Made by a program: the position numbers and the translations under genes. A stretch of DNA of 64,000 nt from Pseudobdellovibrionaceae bacterium. Its GTDB lineage: Bacteria; Bdellovibrionota; Bdellovibrionia; Bdellovibrionales; Bdellovibrionaceae. The notes beneath the pieces were generated by a model, which was not told the origin of the DNA, made no database searches, and saw only the letters and a list, made by a program, of their open reading frames with translations. The DNA is taken from positions 1 to 64,000 of the forward strand of contig JAKFYD010000004.1 in NCBI GenBank assembly GCA_021731025.1, written 5' to 3'. Positions 1 to 11,125 of the stretch are shown here, piece by piece. Positions within the stretch are counted from its first letter, which is position 1. Every line of letters begins with the position of its first letter.

Positions 1-1
1 C

Positions 2-361
2 TTTTTTGATAAGAAAATCTCTTTGGACGGCCTAAGAAGCCATAAGATGAGTTTAGTTCTGGGAGAAAATTCCTTTTCCATTTCCTCAGTTAAGCTCCTC
101 GACAACAAGGCAATTTTAAAATTCAATACCAGTTCGAAAACTTTGAATACGCAAAGTCTTAGCACTTATTCTCGCGTCTCTTTTGTCGAATCAAAAAAAG
201 AGGCTAAAATTTCTCTTGAGTTTAATACTCCTGAAATTAAAGAAGATATTGCCTTAGACGAGCGGATTGAAAAGCAAATTGACGATTATAAAAATCAGCA
301 AGAACAGTTAATTATTAATTATACTCGTTTTGCTTGCGAGAGCGTATTTTTATCTCAGTAA
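2..361 (+). CDS. Partial unknown protein, C-terminal part
   Basis: The reading frame is open from the first bases of the window to a TAA stop, so this is most likely the 3' end of a longer gene cut by the left edge; a TTG at 23 is only an internal possible start. The visible ~119 residues are rich in Lys, Glu and Ser, with a beta-type first half and a charged probably helical stretch (ALDERIEKQIDDYKNQQEQ) near the end. There is no transmembrane segment or recognisable motif. Its 3' end overlaps the 3' end of the convergent protease gene by 12 bases. I do not recognise the family. Confidence 0.5.
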   Translation, partial: FFDKKISLDGLRSHKMSLVLGENSFSISSVKLLDNKAILKFNTSSKTLNTQSLSTYSRVSFVESKKEAKISLEFNTPEIKEDIALDERIEKQIDDYKNQQEQLIINYTRFACESVFLSQ

Positions 362-1258
362 ATTTTGAACTTTTACTTTTTTAATAATTTCGACAATAGG
401 CTCCATCGATTGAACTGTTTCCCCCAGACAATCATCGTTTTGACAGCGATTTAAAATCTGACATGACCGTGTTTGATCAGGAGTTAAATCTTTTTCTCCA
501 GCGACCAGTAAACCGACCAATTTCATTTCGGAAGAAAACACAGGTGAGCCCGAGTTATTATTAAGTGCATCGAGATTGGTGATAAAATTTGTTTTATCAA
601 TCGCTCTGACCACACCATTATTAACAATTTTTTGAGGGAGGCCAAAAGGATTGCCTATCATCAATAAAGGATCAGAAACCCGAACAGATGGGTGAGCTTC
701 TTCGGCCATCACAGGCGTACGATTAAAAGGAACAGGTCGATCCAAGCGCAGTATTGCGTAATCTAATCCCTTTCTAGTACTTTGAAATAAAATTTTTGAA
801 CAGGAATAAACATTTTCGCGAAACACAAGACTGGGATCCTGTTCGGACGAAGTTAGGCGATAATCAAAAACAATTTTAATTCCCCAACAAGCCAATCGAC
901 CGAGCCTTACACAATGCCCAGCTGTTAAAATTAAATCCTTGTCTATTAGAACACCCGAGCAGTAGGCAGCAGCAGGTTGTGATGAGAATTTTTCTTCTTC
1001 ACAAATGTTTTTTACTCTTCTAAGAGGTCGTTTATCGAGCTGAAGAAAAGAGTCGTTGTAGTTATGGACCTTAAAAAAAGGCACTAAAGCCACTGTCGCG
1101 CGGGAAAGCTCTTCTATTTTTGGTTCATTGATTTCGAAGGGCTCATAGCGATCATCAGTTCCGTAAATGGCGAACACATTGTGATCTTTTTTCTTAGCTA
1201 AACTGCTGCTGAAAATTGGCAGGCAAAGAAAAGAAAAAATAAAAATTTTTCTCAACAT
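350..1258 (-). CDS. Secreted trypsin-like serine protease
   Basis: A 302-residue protein starting with a signal peptide (MLRKIFIFSF..., hydrophobic core ending SSSLA about residue 21). The chymotrypsin/trypsin-fold catalytic triad is visible: His115 in LTAGHC, Asp166 in LDYAILRL and Ser236 in NNNSGSPVF. The NSGSP version of the nucleophile motif is closer to glutamyl-endopeptidase/V8-like and HtrA-like proteases than to the classical GDSGGP. Several cysteines (C86, C100, C116, C124, C153, C266, C272, C277) suggest disulfides in the periplasm or outside the cell. No PDZ domain follows, so it is not DegP. It lies just downstream of the ATP synthase F0 terminator and so probably has its own promoter. 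The substrate is unknown. Confidence 0.88.
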   Translation of the reverse strand: MLRKIFIFSFLCLPIFSSSLAKKKDHNVFAIYGTDDRYEPFEINEPKIEELSRATVALVPFFKVHNYNDSFLQLDKRPLRRVKNICEEEKFSSQPAAAYCSGVLIDKDLILTAGHCVRLGRLACWGIKIVFDYRLTSSEQDPSLVFRENVYSCSKILFQSTRKGLDYAILRLDRPVPFNRTPVMAEEAHPSVRVSDPLLMIGNPFGLPQKIVNNGVVRAIDKTNFITNLDALNNNSGSPVFSSEMKLVGLLVAGEKDLTPDQTRSCQILNRCQNDDCLGETVQSMEPIVEIIKKVKVQNLLR

Positions 1259-1273
1259 ACGGGCCTCTCGTTA

Positions 1274-1307
1274 AAATAAAAAAGCCCACGACGTTATCGT
1301 GAGCTTC
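1274..1307 (-). terminator. Intrinsic terminator after atpE
   Basis: On the minus strand AGCTCACGA (1305–1297) pairs with TCGTGGGCT (1291–1283) across a 5-base loop, with one G·T pair, and is followed at once by a T-rich tract (revcomp of 1282–1274). It begins about 30 bases after the atpE stop and ends the run of genes that starts at dnaN or dnaA, separating it from the protease gene. Confidence 0.85.
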
Positions 1308-1333
1308 TAAACAAACTTTATTTTTTAAGCAAA

Positions 1334-1663
1334 TTACAGCAAGCCGCCGATTTTTACGAAAGAAACAAGGAAAGCCAAGATCACCAGAGACTCGATCAGC
1401 GCCAAGCTCAGGATGAATGGAGTAAAGATTTTATCAGTAGCCGCAGGATTTCGAGAAACCCCTTCTAAAGCTGCACGAGCCGCTAAGCCTTGAGCTAAAG
1501 TTCCGCCCAAAACCGCAACTGAAATCGCGATAGCTGCTGCTAAAGCAATCATGCCTGAAGAAGCAGTTCCTGCAGTTGTAGCCGCAGTGTGAGTTGCTGC
1601 TTCTTGCGCCATTGCTGATGCTGACATCATAGTTCCCAAAATCGCCAATACATATTTTTTCAT
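1334..1663 (-). CDS. atpE: ATP synthase F0 subunit c
   Basis: Subunit c forms the ion-carrying rotor ring of F0. The 109 residues are longer than the usual 75–90 because of a signal-peptide-like N-terminus ([10 protein letters not shown]...ASAMAQ) and a short Ala/Thr linker. The mature hairpin follows: helix 1 from about residue 38, the polar loop RNP at 71–73, and helix 2 with the essential carboxylate Glu91. Gln58 and Ser92 sit at positions which, in sodium-type rings, help bind the ion, but the residue after Ser92 is Leu. Gene order is atpB then atpE, last in the operon and followed by a terminator. The other F0F1 genes are near 22.5–28.3 kb. Confidence 0.96.
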   Translation of the reverse strand: MKKYVLAILGTMMSASAMAQEAATHTAATTAGTASSGMIALAAAIAISVAVLGGTLAQGLAARAALEGVSRNPAATDKIFTPFILSLALIESLVILAFLVSFVKIGGLL

Positions 1664-1687
1664 AATTTCTCCTTAGTTTTTTAAATA

Positions 1688-2374
1688 TTAATGTTCATCC
1701 GATAAAGCCAAAGCCACATAAACCATAGACAGCAAAGTGAAAACGAAAGCCTGAATAAAGCAAACCACCAAACCCAATAAATAAAAAGGAATCGGGTAAA
1801 GAATTGGATATTTCAAAAGCCCAAGAAATACGGAAAGAACGGTGTGGTCACCCGTCATCACGTTTGAAAGACGCAAACTCAGTGTTAAAGGACGAATTAA
1901 GTGAGAGATAATTTCTATGATCAGCATTAAAGGCGCCAAATACCAAACCGGTCCTAAAAAATGCTTAAGATAGTGAAGTCCGCCATGCTTTAATCCAACA
2001 ATGTTGTAAACTAAAAACGAAAATACACCGAAAGCGAAAGTGGTGTTGATATTTTCAGTTGCAGGGGTCATTCCCGGAATGATGCCAATCAAATTATTGA
2101 ATAAGACAAAAACAAAAATCGTCGAGTAGAAAGGCACATAAGGTCCTGCTTTGGGACCAATCACCGAATAGCAAAGCTTCGAAATAAATTCGACATTCAT
2201 TTCGAAAAGTCCTCTTAGAGAAAACTTTCCTGTAGGAATAACGGCCTCTTCGCCATTTCCTAATTTAGTGCGAGCATACAAACCCATACCCAACAACACT
2301 ACGGCTGAAACTCCTAAAGTTGCGACGTGGGCATATTCATGTCCAACTGCAAGTTGAGTCCAATTAAAAGACAT
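1688..2374 (-). CDS. atpB: ATP synthase F0 subunit a
   Basis: Subunit a provides the two half-channels through which ions reach the c ring. The 228-residue protein is strongly hydrophobic with 5–6 membrane helices. The essential arginine lies in LTLSLRLSNVMTGDH, where most species have LRLFGNMxAGH; Asn and Met of the motif are conserved. The N-terminal half has the usual PVPFYST-type loop (PYVPFYSTIFVFVL) before a membrane helix. It is followed 24 bases later by atpE and preceded by the AtpI-like genes, the standard F0 order atpI–atpB–atpE. The b, b' and F1 genes are encoded elsewhere in the window. Confidence 0.95.
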   Translation of the reverse strand: MSFNWTQLAVGHEYAHVATLGVSAVVLLGMGLYARTKLGNGEEAVIPTGKFSLRGLFEMNVEFISKLCYSVIGPKAGPYVPFYSTIFVFVLFNNLIGIIPGMTPATENINTTFAFGVFSFLVYNIVGLKHGGLHYLKHFLGPVWYLAPLMLIIEIISHLIRPLTLSLRLSNVMTGDHTVLSVFLGLLKYPILYPIPFYLLGLVVCFIQAFVFTLLSMVYVALALSDEH

Positions 2375-2380
2375 TTGTCC

Positions 2381-2761
2381 TCATTTTTTCACTTCGAAAA
2401 ATCGTTTTCGAAAAAATTTATAGCTAAACCCAACACCGATAACCGAAACCGGATTCGCTATTATACCCAAAGCAAAATCAAAGGATTCAATTGTTTTTTC
2501 CTTTGGAATTTGCACAAAAACCCACACTAAAATTGCGTACTTAATTACAATGAGAAAGACAGCCAGAGCAACTCTTTTTTTGTTGGAATTGAAAATCAGG
2601 TTCCAAAGATAGACCAATAAGGCAAAGTTAAAAAGGGAAAGCGCGCTGCCGTACAGTAAGGAAACCACTTCCTTCTGTCCCCCAAGGATGATGGCCAGGA
2701 TAAGGCTGACAAGGCCTTGGAAGAGGGCAACCGCTCCGATAAGCTTAAGTGCCATTTCCAT
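2381..2761 (-). CDS. AtpI-type ATP synthase accessory membrane protein
   Basis: About 126 residues with four predicted membrane helices and a basic C-terminus (SYKFFRKRFFEVKK), matching the 'ATP synthase subunit I' family by size, topology and position directly before atpB. In other bacteria AtpI proteins help assemble the c ring or act in Mg2+ supply. I prefer the ATG at 2761 (MEMALKLIGA) or the one six bases on. Upstream extension to 2803 would lie inside the preceding small gene. The chosen start overlaps that gene's stop by about 17 bases, suggesting translational coupling. Sequence conservation in this family is low, so the assignment leans on context. Confidence 0.72.
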   Translation of the reverse strand: MEMALKLIGAVALFQGLVSLILAIILGGQKEVVSLLYGSALSLFNFALLVYLWNLIFNSNKKRVALAVFLIVIKYAILVWVFVQIPKEKTIESFDFALGIIANPVSVIGVGFSYKFFRKRFFEVKK

Positions 2762-2954
2762 CCTTTTTATTAAGCTTTTTAAGGAGATAGGTGATGTGCA
2801 CAAACCATCCTGCCAAAACCACGAAAATCAGCCCCATCGTTAAGAGCCCCTTCGTGGGATACTTTTCTTCAAGATATTCGGCCAAATAAAGGGCCACTAA
2901 AACTGCCCCGATCAGTTCAAAGCCAATGGACATAAAAACAAGATACTTCTTCAT
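2745..2954 (-). CDS. AtpZ-like small membrane protein (F0F1 gene 1 family)
   Basis: A 69-residue protein with two hydrophobic segments. The first helix carries FELIGAVLVALYLAEYLE, followed by a charged loop (EKYPTKG) and a second helix ending in basic residues. This layout fits the family of small proteins encoded just ahead of AtpI in many F0F1 operons, sometimes called AtpZ and proposed to form a Mg2+/Ca2+ carrier with AtpI. The start codon overlaps the stop of the TPR lipoprotein gene by one base (TAATG), and its own end overlaps the AtpI-like start. Function in this organism is inferred from position only. Confidence 0.7.
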   Translation of the reverse strand: MKKYLVFMSIGFELIGAVLVALYLAEYLEEKYPTKGLLTMGLIFVVLAGWFVHITYLLKKLNKKDGNGT

Positions 2955-3757
2955 TATTTACGAAACCCTTTTGCTCCAGGTTGGTTTTTTTGTCTTTCCT
3001 TCAGTCTTTTAATCCTTAAATCAATGTATTCAACAGGACTATAGTGTCCCCGCAGTTCCTCTAACATCTTGATCGCAGCCGCATAATCCTGGTTCTCTTC
3101 GTAACAAACCGCCAGAGTTAAAGATACATTTTCCTTTTTAGCCATGTCTGGGTAATCCCGAATTATATTTCGAAAAATTTCGGCAGCTCGAATAAAATTT
3201 TTCTGAGCAACGAGAATATTACCTTGGAGGATCAGCGTATTAAATCGCATTTGATCATCAATCTTTAGTCTCAGAATTTCGTTAATCTCACTTTCAGCCT
3301 GAAAAAAATTATTCAAGTAGTAGTGAGCCCGCGCAATTGAGAGTTTATATTTAGCCTGGTCAAAATCCAAATGGGACATTTGCAGCAGTTTGCTGAACTC
3401 GATGATGGATTCCTTATAACTTTGCAGGTGATCAAAATAAATTGTGGCTACATCTTTTTGGGCCTGTATTCTTTCCGATGAGTCTTTCGCATAAAGAACG
3501 AGGTGACGATAGTATTCGATCGCTTTCTTATAGTCCTTCGTCTCATAAAGGGAAATCCGCGCAGCTTCCCGTGCGGCTTTGATTCCTAAAGCCGTTTGCG
3601 GTGATCTTTTGATAGCATGATCTAAAAAATTGACGGCGATGCGATAGTGTTTTTTTTCGATCGCCTCTTGGGCTTTTTCATAGTCAGCAGATTGATAACT
3701 CGTGCACGAAGCTAAACCGAAGAGAGCCATCAGCACGAGGGCTCTCGCTTTAAACAT
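2954..3757 (-). CDS. TPR-repeat lipoprotein (BamD-like architecture)
   Basis: A 267-residue protein with a lipoprotein signal ending in the lipobox LASC (Cys18), so it should be anchored to a membrane after processing. The rest is a chain of tetratricopeptide-like helix pairs (for example the stretches around KAIEYYRHL, ESIIEFSKLL, RAAEIFRNI and AAIKMLEEL), reaching a basic C-terminus. Overall build resembles BamD or other outer-membrane TPR lipoproteins, but I cannot show it is BamD. It is wedged between gyrA and the atp genes with one-base TAATG overlaps on both sides, so it is translated as part of the dnaN–atpE run. Confidence 0.75.
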   Translation of the reverse strand: MFKARALVLMALFGLASCTSYQSADYEKAQEAIEKKHYRIAVNFLDHAIKRSPQTALGIKAAREAARISLYETKDYKKAIEYYRHLVLYAKDSSERIQAQKDVATIYFDHLQSYKESIIEFSKLLQMSHLDFDQAKYKLSIARAHYYLNNFFQAESEINEILRLKIDDQMRFNTLILQGNILVAQKNFIRAAEIFRNIIRDYPDMAKKENVSLTLAVCYEENQDYAAAIKMLEELRGHYSPVEYIDLRIKRLKERQKNQPGAKGFRK

Positions 3758-6213
3758 TAATGAGTTTCCTCACCGGTTTTATCTTCATCTTCAACGACAG
3801 CTAAACCTGTTACCACTTCTTCTTTGTCGTCCAAGTTGATTAAGCGCACACCTTGAGTGTTGCGTCCTAACACAGAAATATCTGAGATTCTCATGCGGAT
3901 AACTTGTCCATTATCGGTCGAAAGAATAAGCTCCTGGCCGTCGCTGACCCGTTTTGTTCCGATGACGAGTCCAACTTTATCGGTGGTTTTTTGCGTAATG
4001 ATTCCCACGCCTCCACGGCTTTGAACACGATATTCGTCGATAGAAGATCTTTTTCCGTAGCCTTTGGATGTGACCATCAGCACGGTGTCTTTGCTGTTTT
4101 TTTCGAAAACTTCCATTCCGATAACGACATCGTCTTTAGATAAAGTAATTCCTTTAACTCCACGAGCAGTACGTCCCATCGATCTCACGTCATCTTCATT
4201 GAAGCGAATCGACATTCCTTCTTTGGTTGCAATAAAAATATCGCTTTGGCCGTCACTGATTTTCGCATCAATAAGGGCATCATCTAGATCCGTAGTTAAT
4301 GCGATAATCCCTGCGGTTCGTGGATTCTGGAAAGCATCCAAAGATGTTTTCTTAATGATCCCTTTTTCAGTGATCATCACGACATGTTTATTTTCAGTAA
4401 ATTCTTCAACAGGTAAAATCGAGCGAACCTTCTCATTGCTCGTAAGTTGAATGACATTGGCAATCGCTTTGCCCTTAGAAATTCGTGTTCCCAATGGAAC
4501 TCGATGGACTTTCACCCAAAAGACTTTTCCTTTATCGGTGAAAACCAACAGCATTGTTTTTGTACTGGCCGTAAAAATATCGGTAACGTAGTCCTCTTCG
4601 CGAGTTTCCATTCCCTTTAAACCTTTACCACCACGCTTTTGCACTCGGTATTCATCAACAGGAATTCGTTTGATGTAGCCTGTGTTTGTGAAGGTAACGA
4701 CCATTTTTTCGTCGGCAATCAGATCTTCGTCTTCAAGATTTGTTAAATCACCGGTAATTTCAGTTCTTCTTTTGTCGGCGTATCTTTCTCTAATCTCTTC
4801 AAGTTCATTGATTATGATTTTGAAGATTTCGCGCACATCAGCCAAAACAAACTTGAGCCATTCAATTTGTTTCATCAGCTCATTGAGTTCGGCAATGATT
4901 TTTTCGCGCTCGAGCCCAGTTAAGCGTTGCAAACGCATTTCCAAAATGGCCTGAGCCTGTCGTTCTGAAAAATCGAATTTTTCGACCAGATTAGCTTTAG
5001 CGATGCTGGTTTCGCTGGATGCACGAATAGTCGCGATCACTTGATCGATAATATCCAGAGCCTTTTTAAGACCTTCTAAAATATGGGCGCGCTCTTGAGC
5101 TTTTTTAAGATCAAAAATACATCGCTTCGTTACAACATCACGACGGTGATCAACGAAAGCTTCGATCATTTGTTTCAGATCAAAAGTTACCGGCTGATTT
5201 TTTTTATCGAGAGCCAGCATAATAATACCAAAGCTCACTTGCATTTGCGTGTACTTATAGAGGCGATTTAAAATAACTCCTGAATTTTCACCGCGCTTAA
5301 GAACAATAAGAATTCTCATGCCTTCACGAGAAGATTCGTCGCGAATATCAGAAATTCCTTCGATTTGTTTATCGCGAACCAGATCCGCGATGCTTTCGAT
5401 CAATTTTGCTTTGTTAACTTGGTAAGGAATTTGCGAGACAATTATTTCTTCGTGATCTTTGTTTTGAACAATTTCAACCACAGCTTTCAGAATAATTACG
5501 CCGCGACCTTTTTTATAGGCCTGTAAGATGCCTTCTTTGCCCGCGATAATTCCAGCTGTTGGAAAATCTGGCCCAGGAATTCTTTGAATTAATTCTTCAA
5601 TCGAGCAGTCAGGTTTGTTGATGTAGTGAATACAGCCATCGATCACTTCACCCAAATTGTGAGGAGGAATGTTCGTAGCCATTCCCACCGCGATACCAGC
5701 TGAACCATTAACAAGCAGGTTCGGAAATTTTGCTGGAAGCACAAGTGGAATTTGTAAACTGTCGTCGTAGTTAGGACCAAAGGGTACAGTTTGTTTTTCG
5801 ATGTCAGATAAAATTTCTTCAGCCAGTCTGGTCATACGAACTTCGGTGTACCTCATCGCTGCTGGAGAATCTCCGTCAATGGATCCGAAATTTCCCTGAC
5901 CATCCTCAAGAGGATATCTCAATGAAAAATCTTGAGCCATCCTGACCATGGTGTCGTAGACCGCTGTATCTCCGTGGGGATGGTATTTACCGATCACATC
6001 CCCGACGATACGAGCTGACTTTTTATAGGGCTTATCGTGGGTATTGTTCATTTCATGCTGGGCGAAAAGAACACGACGGTGAACAGGTTTCAGGCCATCA
6101 CGCACGTCGGGTAATGCTCGTCCAACGATGACCGACATTGAGTACTGCAGGTAAGCTTCCCGCATTTCTTTGTTAATATCTACTGTCGTTATACCATTTA
6201 CAGGTTTATCCAT
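3757..6213 (-). CDS. gyrA: DNA gyrase subunit A
   Basis: GyrA is the breakage-reunion subunit of gyrase, which introduces negative supercoils. The 818-residue protein has the catalytic tyrosine Tyr122 in AAMRYTEVRM, the HPHGD loop at 78–82 and a quinolone-region sequence GDTAVYDT (Thr83, Asp87). The C-terminal domain has the GyrA box-like sequence QKRGGKG and a later repeat SRGGVG, which favours gyrase over topoisomerase IV. It ends in a short acidic tail (VVEDEDKTGEETH). The ATG start is preceded by GGAAGG nine bases upstream. It is 16 bases after gyrB and shares a TAATG overlap with the TPR lipoprotein gene. Confidence 0.97.
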   Translation of the reverse strand: MDKPVNGITTVDINKEMREAYLQYSMSVIVGRALPDVRDGLKPVHRRVLFAQHEMNNTHDKPYKKSARIVGDVIGKYHPHGDTAVYDTMVRMAQDFSLRYPLEDGQGNFGSIDGDSPAAMRYTEVRMTRLAEEILSDIEKQTVPFGPNYDDSLQIPLVLPAKFPNLLVNGSAGIAVGMATNIPPHNLGEVIDGCIHYINKPDCSIEELIQRIPGPDFPTAGIIAGKEGILQAYKKGRGVIILKAVVEIVQNKDHEEIIVSQIPYQVNKAKLIESIADLVRDKQIEGISDIRDESSREGMRILIVLKRGENSGVILNRLYKYTQMQVSFGIIMLALDKKNQPVTFDLKQMIEAFVDHRRDVVTKRCIFDLKKAQERAHILEGLKKALDIIDQVIATIRASSETSIAKANLVEKFDFSERQAQAILEMRLQRLTGLEREKIIAELNELMKQIEWLKFVLADVREIFKIIINELEEIRERYADKRRTEITGDLTNLEDEDLIADEKMVVTFTNTGYIKRIPVDEYRVQKRGGKGLKGMETREEDYVTDIFTASTKTMLLVFTDKGKVFWVKVHRVPLGTRISKGKAIANVIQLTSNEKVRSILPVEEFTENKHVVMITEKGIIKKTSLDAFQNPRTAGIIALTTDLDDALIDAKISDGQSDIFIATKEGMSIRFNEDDVRSMGRTARGVKGITLSKDDVVIGMEVFEKNSKDTVLMVTSKGYGKRSSIDEYRVQSRGGVGIITQKTTDKVGLVIGTKRVSDGQELILSTDNGQVIRMRISDISVLGRNTQGVRLINLDDKEEVVTGLAVVEDEDKTGEETH

Positions 6214-6229
6214 ACTTTAACCTTCCAAG

Positions 6230-8662
<2,433 letters not shown>

Positions 8663-8667
8663 TCACC

Positions 8668-9792
8668 TCATCCACGAATTTTTCCACCACTCAAAGAAAT
8701 AACCGCTGGTTTTTCCAGATAAAAGCTTTCAGCAAGATTCAAATCCGTTGTGGTGACAAAAGTTTGAGTTTTAACTTCATGAAGAAATGAAATTAAAGCT
8801 TCTTTCTTTATCGAATCCAATTCGGAAAGAACGTCGTCTAAAAGCAAAACCGGGTACACTCCGTGAGTCTTTCTATGATACACAACCTGAGCCATTTTGA
8901 AAGATAATATGATAGCTCTTTGTTGGCCTTGTGAGCAGTAAAATCTTGAATCTTTTTGACCATATAGAAATAAAATTTCGTGCTTGTGAGGGCCAACCAG
9001 TGTCACTCCAGAAGCCAGCTCTGCAGATCTTAATTCCGACGATCTTTTTTGCATCGAATCATGGACTTGTTCAGGTAGAAAACTCATCCCGTTAACACTC
9101 GAGATGAGGTATTCCACCGAAATTTCCACAGCCTTATTCGAGGAGATATATTGCATGGCATTATTAAACTCGTATTTGATTTCATTCAGCGCATTCACCC
9201 GAGCCATTGTTAATTCTACGGCAAGTTTAAAATAGCTGGGATCAAGACTCTCAAGTAAATTTTCGGTGGTTTTCAGAGATTGAATGTTTTCAATAGCATC
9301 TTTTAAAATTCGATTTCTTGTGCGCAGAGCTTTTCGAAATTCATAAATCAATTCTGCATTTCTAGCGGTGACTGAAACCAATAAATCGTCCACCAATTCT
9401 CGGCGTAAATCTGAACTTTCTTTGATGGCTGATAAACTTTCCGGACTAAAAATAACAGAATGAAATTTTTTTTTCATGTCCAAACCGGTCGCTTTTTTTT
9501 CATTAATAAAAAAATGTCGGCGACTTTTTGAAATGTGCAATTTGAGTTCATTCAATAAACCAGCGCTTTCGACATCGGTGAAAAGAACTGCTTCGTTTTT
9601 AGTGTCTTGAATTAAATTGGTATTGTCGCAATAGCGGAAAGACTCTCCTTGGGTAAACAAACTCAAGGCTTCCAATAAATTTGATTTGCCTTGGCCATTT
9701 TCACCAACGAAAAAATTCATTCCTGGAGAGAATTCAACGTCGATCTGATCAAAATTACGGAAATCTTTAAGTCGTAATTTTTTGAAATACAT
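8668..9792 (-). CDS. recF: DNA repair and replication protein RecF
   Basis: RecF is an SMC/ABC-type ATPase that acts with RecO and RecR to load RecA at gapped DNA. The 374-residue protein opens with the diagnostic LRLKDFRNFD and Walker A motif GENGQGKSN (30–38). The ABC signature region CSQGQQRAIILSFKMAQ and Walker B LLLDDVLSELD are in the C-terminal third. Length is the family norm. Its ATG overlaps the dnaN stop by one base (TAATG), and gyrB follows 11 bases later, giving the classic dnaN–recF–gyrB order. Confidence 0.97.
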   Translation of the reverse strand: MYFKKLRLKDFRNFDQIDVEFSPGMNFFVGENGQGKSNLLEALSLFTQGESFRYCDNTNLIQDTKNEAVLFTDVESAGLLNELKLHISKSRRHFFINEKKATGLDMKKKFHSVIFSPESLSAIKESSDLRRELVDDLLVSVTARNAELIYEFRKALRTRNRILKDAIENIQSLKTTENLLESLDPSYFKLAVELTMARVNALNEIKYEFNNAMQYISSNKAVEISVEYLISSVNGMSFLPEQVHDSMQKRSSELRSAELASGVTLVGPHKHEILFLYGQKDSRFYCSQGQQRAIILSFKMAQVVYHRKTHGVYPVLLLDDVLSELDSIKKEALISFLHEVKTQTFVTTTDLNLAESFYLEKPAVISLSGGKIRG

Positions 9793-10898
9793 TAAATTCT
9801 CATGGGCATAACTACACAGGTGTAGCTTTGGTCTCCCTGTGGACGAACCAATCCCGGAGATAGTTGGTCGTTGAGTTCCAGATCAATGATTTCATTATTC
9901 ATGCTCGTTAAAATATCCATCATGTACTTTGCATTGAAACCAATTTTTATATCTTGTCCTTCGTAATCAATTTCAATTTCTTCCTTTGCATCACCCAACT
10001 CAGGGTTGTTAGAAGAAATTTCCAGCTTACCTTTGGTTAAATTTAATAACACAGCTTTTGATTTTTGATTCGCCAAAAGAGAAACTCGCTCGAGGGACAT
10101 TAGGAAAGATTCTCTTCGTAAACTCACTTTGTTTGATAATTTCGTAGGAATAAATTGTTGATAGTTGGGATATTTTCCTTCGATCAAACGAATCATCAAC
10201 AGCGTAGATTCATATTTCAAAATAAATTGTGAACCCTCAATGGCAATTTCTATTTCATCGCTAATGCCTTCGAGAATTTTTTTAACTTCGTACAAACCTT
10301 TGCGAGGAATGATCACCCCTTGACCCAAACTGTTTTTTAAACTTCCGGGATTGCGAGTGATCAAACTCATTCGGTGTCCATCTGTCGCCACCATTTTAAA
10401 ACCAAAGCTGGTATTCATCTCGAAAAAAACACCGTTCAGGTGGTAACGTGTTTCATCGTTCGAAACGCTGTAAATGGTTTTATCGATCATCTCCTTCAGA
10501 ATTTGTGCATTTATTTTTAAAAATGATTGTGGGTTGTAGGTTGGAAAAATGGGGTAGTCATCGGCGCTCACTCCAACAATTTTCGAAAGATATTTTCCCT
10601 GTTTAATTTCGAGCCAATGATTATCTTTTTTGATGAGTTGTATTGGGCCATCAGAAAGTTTTTTAGCAATTTCGAAAAGACTTTTTGCACTGACCGCAAC
10701 TTTCCCTTGTGTATGAACTTTGACTTTGACTTCATCGGTTAAACTCACTTCCAAATCGGTGGCAAAAACTTTTAAATGTTCCGCCTGTGTTTCAAGAAGA
10801 ACATTCACCAGTACAGGCATTGTATTTCTTTTTTCAACAATATTCTGTGTCTTCCCGATTAAATTTAAAAGCTCTTTTTTTTCAATTTCTAATTTCAT
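9792..10898 (-). CDS. dnaN: DNA polymerase III beta subunit (sliding clamp)
   Basis: The beta clamp encircles DNA and tethers polymerase III. The 368-residue protein starts MKLEIEKKELLNLIGKTQNIVEKRNTMP-style, the usual N-terminus, contains the clamp-typical ATDGHRMSL segment, and ends with VVMPMRI, matching the conserved PMRL/I C-terminus. Three clamp domains fit the length. It is the first gene after oriC on this arm and overlaps recF by one base. The ribosome site (GTGAGAAAA) is weak. Its promoter must lie within the 247-base oriC region or be that of dnaA. Confidence 0.97.
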   Translation of the reverse strand: MKLEIEKKELLNLIGKTQNIVEKRNTMPVLVNVLLETQAEHLKVFATDLEVSLTDEVKVKVHTQGKVAVSAKSLFEIAKKLSDGPIQLIKKDNHWLEIKQGKYLSKIVGVSADDYPIFPTYNPQSFLKINAQILKEMIDKTIYSVSNDETRYHLNGVFFEMNTSFGFKMVATDGHRMSLITRNPGSLKNSLGQGVIIPRKGLYEVKKILEGISDEIEIAIEGSQFILKYESTLLMIRLIEGKYPNYQQFIPTKLSNKVSLRRESFLMSLERVSLLANQKSKAVLLNLTKGKLEISSNNPELGDAKEEIEIDYEGQDIKIGFNAKYMMDILTSMNNEIIDLELNDQLSPGLVRPQGDQSYTCVVMPMRI

Positions 10899-10920
10899 TT
10901 TTTCTCACTGATCTGTGGTT

Positions 10921-10968
10921 TACAAAAATTCATAATTTTATACATACTAATACTATATATATAAATAC
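10921..10968. other. AT-rich candidate duplex unwinding element
   Basis: About 48 bases that are almost entirely A and T, including TACTATATATATAAATAC near 10951. It directly abuts the trinucleotide run TCGTCGTAGTAG, on the dnaN side of the DnaA boxes, as expected for the strand-opening site of an origin. Confidence 0.65.
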
Positions 10969-10970
10969 CG

Positions 10971-10994
10971 TCGTCGTAGTAGGGGCGTGGAAAA
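10971..10994. other. Candidate DnaA-trio, GC patch and adjacent box
   Basis: TCG-TCG-TAG-TAG (10971–10982) is followed by GGG and then CGTGGAAAA (10986–10994), whose reverse complement TTTTCCACG differs by one base from TTTTCCACA. In the basal origin unwinding system known from Bacillus subtilis, repeated TAG-type triplets lie beside a GC-rich patch and a DnaA box in this same orientation. Only two of the four triplets fit the TAG form. Confidence 0.45.
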
Positions 10995-11036
10995 AGTATC
11001 AAAGGTCATAAGTTCTTGTAAACACTTTCAAAGATC

Positions 11037-11125
11037 TGTGGATAAGGACTCTTTAAAAACTCCGCCAAAGTGGTCAATTTTTGGGGATAAGGTTATTCAC
11101 AAAAGTATCCTTGAACTTTTCCACA
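11037..11125. promoter_or_regulatory. DnaA box cluster
   Basis: Four nonamers fit or nearly fit the DnaA consensus TTWTNCACA: 11037–11045 TGTGGATAA (perfect, minus orientation), 11082–11090 TGGGGATAA (one mismatch, minus), 11093–11101 TTATTCACA (plus) and 11117–11125 TTTTCCACA (plus). The middle two lie almost back to back. Besides initiation, such boxes beside dnaN and dnaA may affect dnaN transcription. Confidence 0.8.

Noticed and set aside
3904-4450. Plus-strand frames inside gyrA
   Set aside because: Antisense to conserved gyrA sequence; no independent support.
3757-6213. Thr at GyrA position 83 as a quinolone-resistance change
   Set aside because: Thr occurs naturally at this position in many susceptible bacteria, so it is no evidence of resistance.
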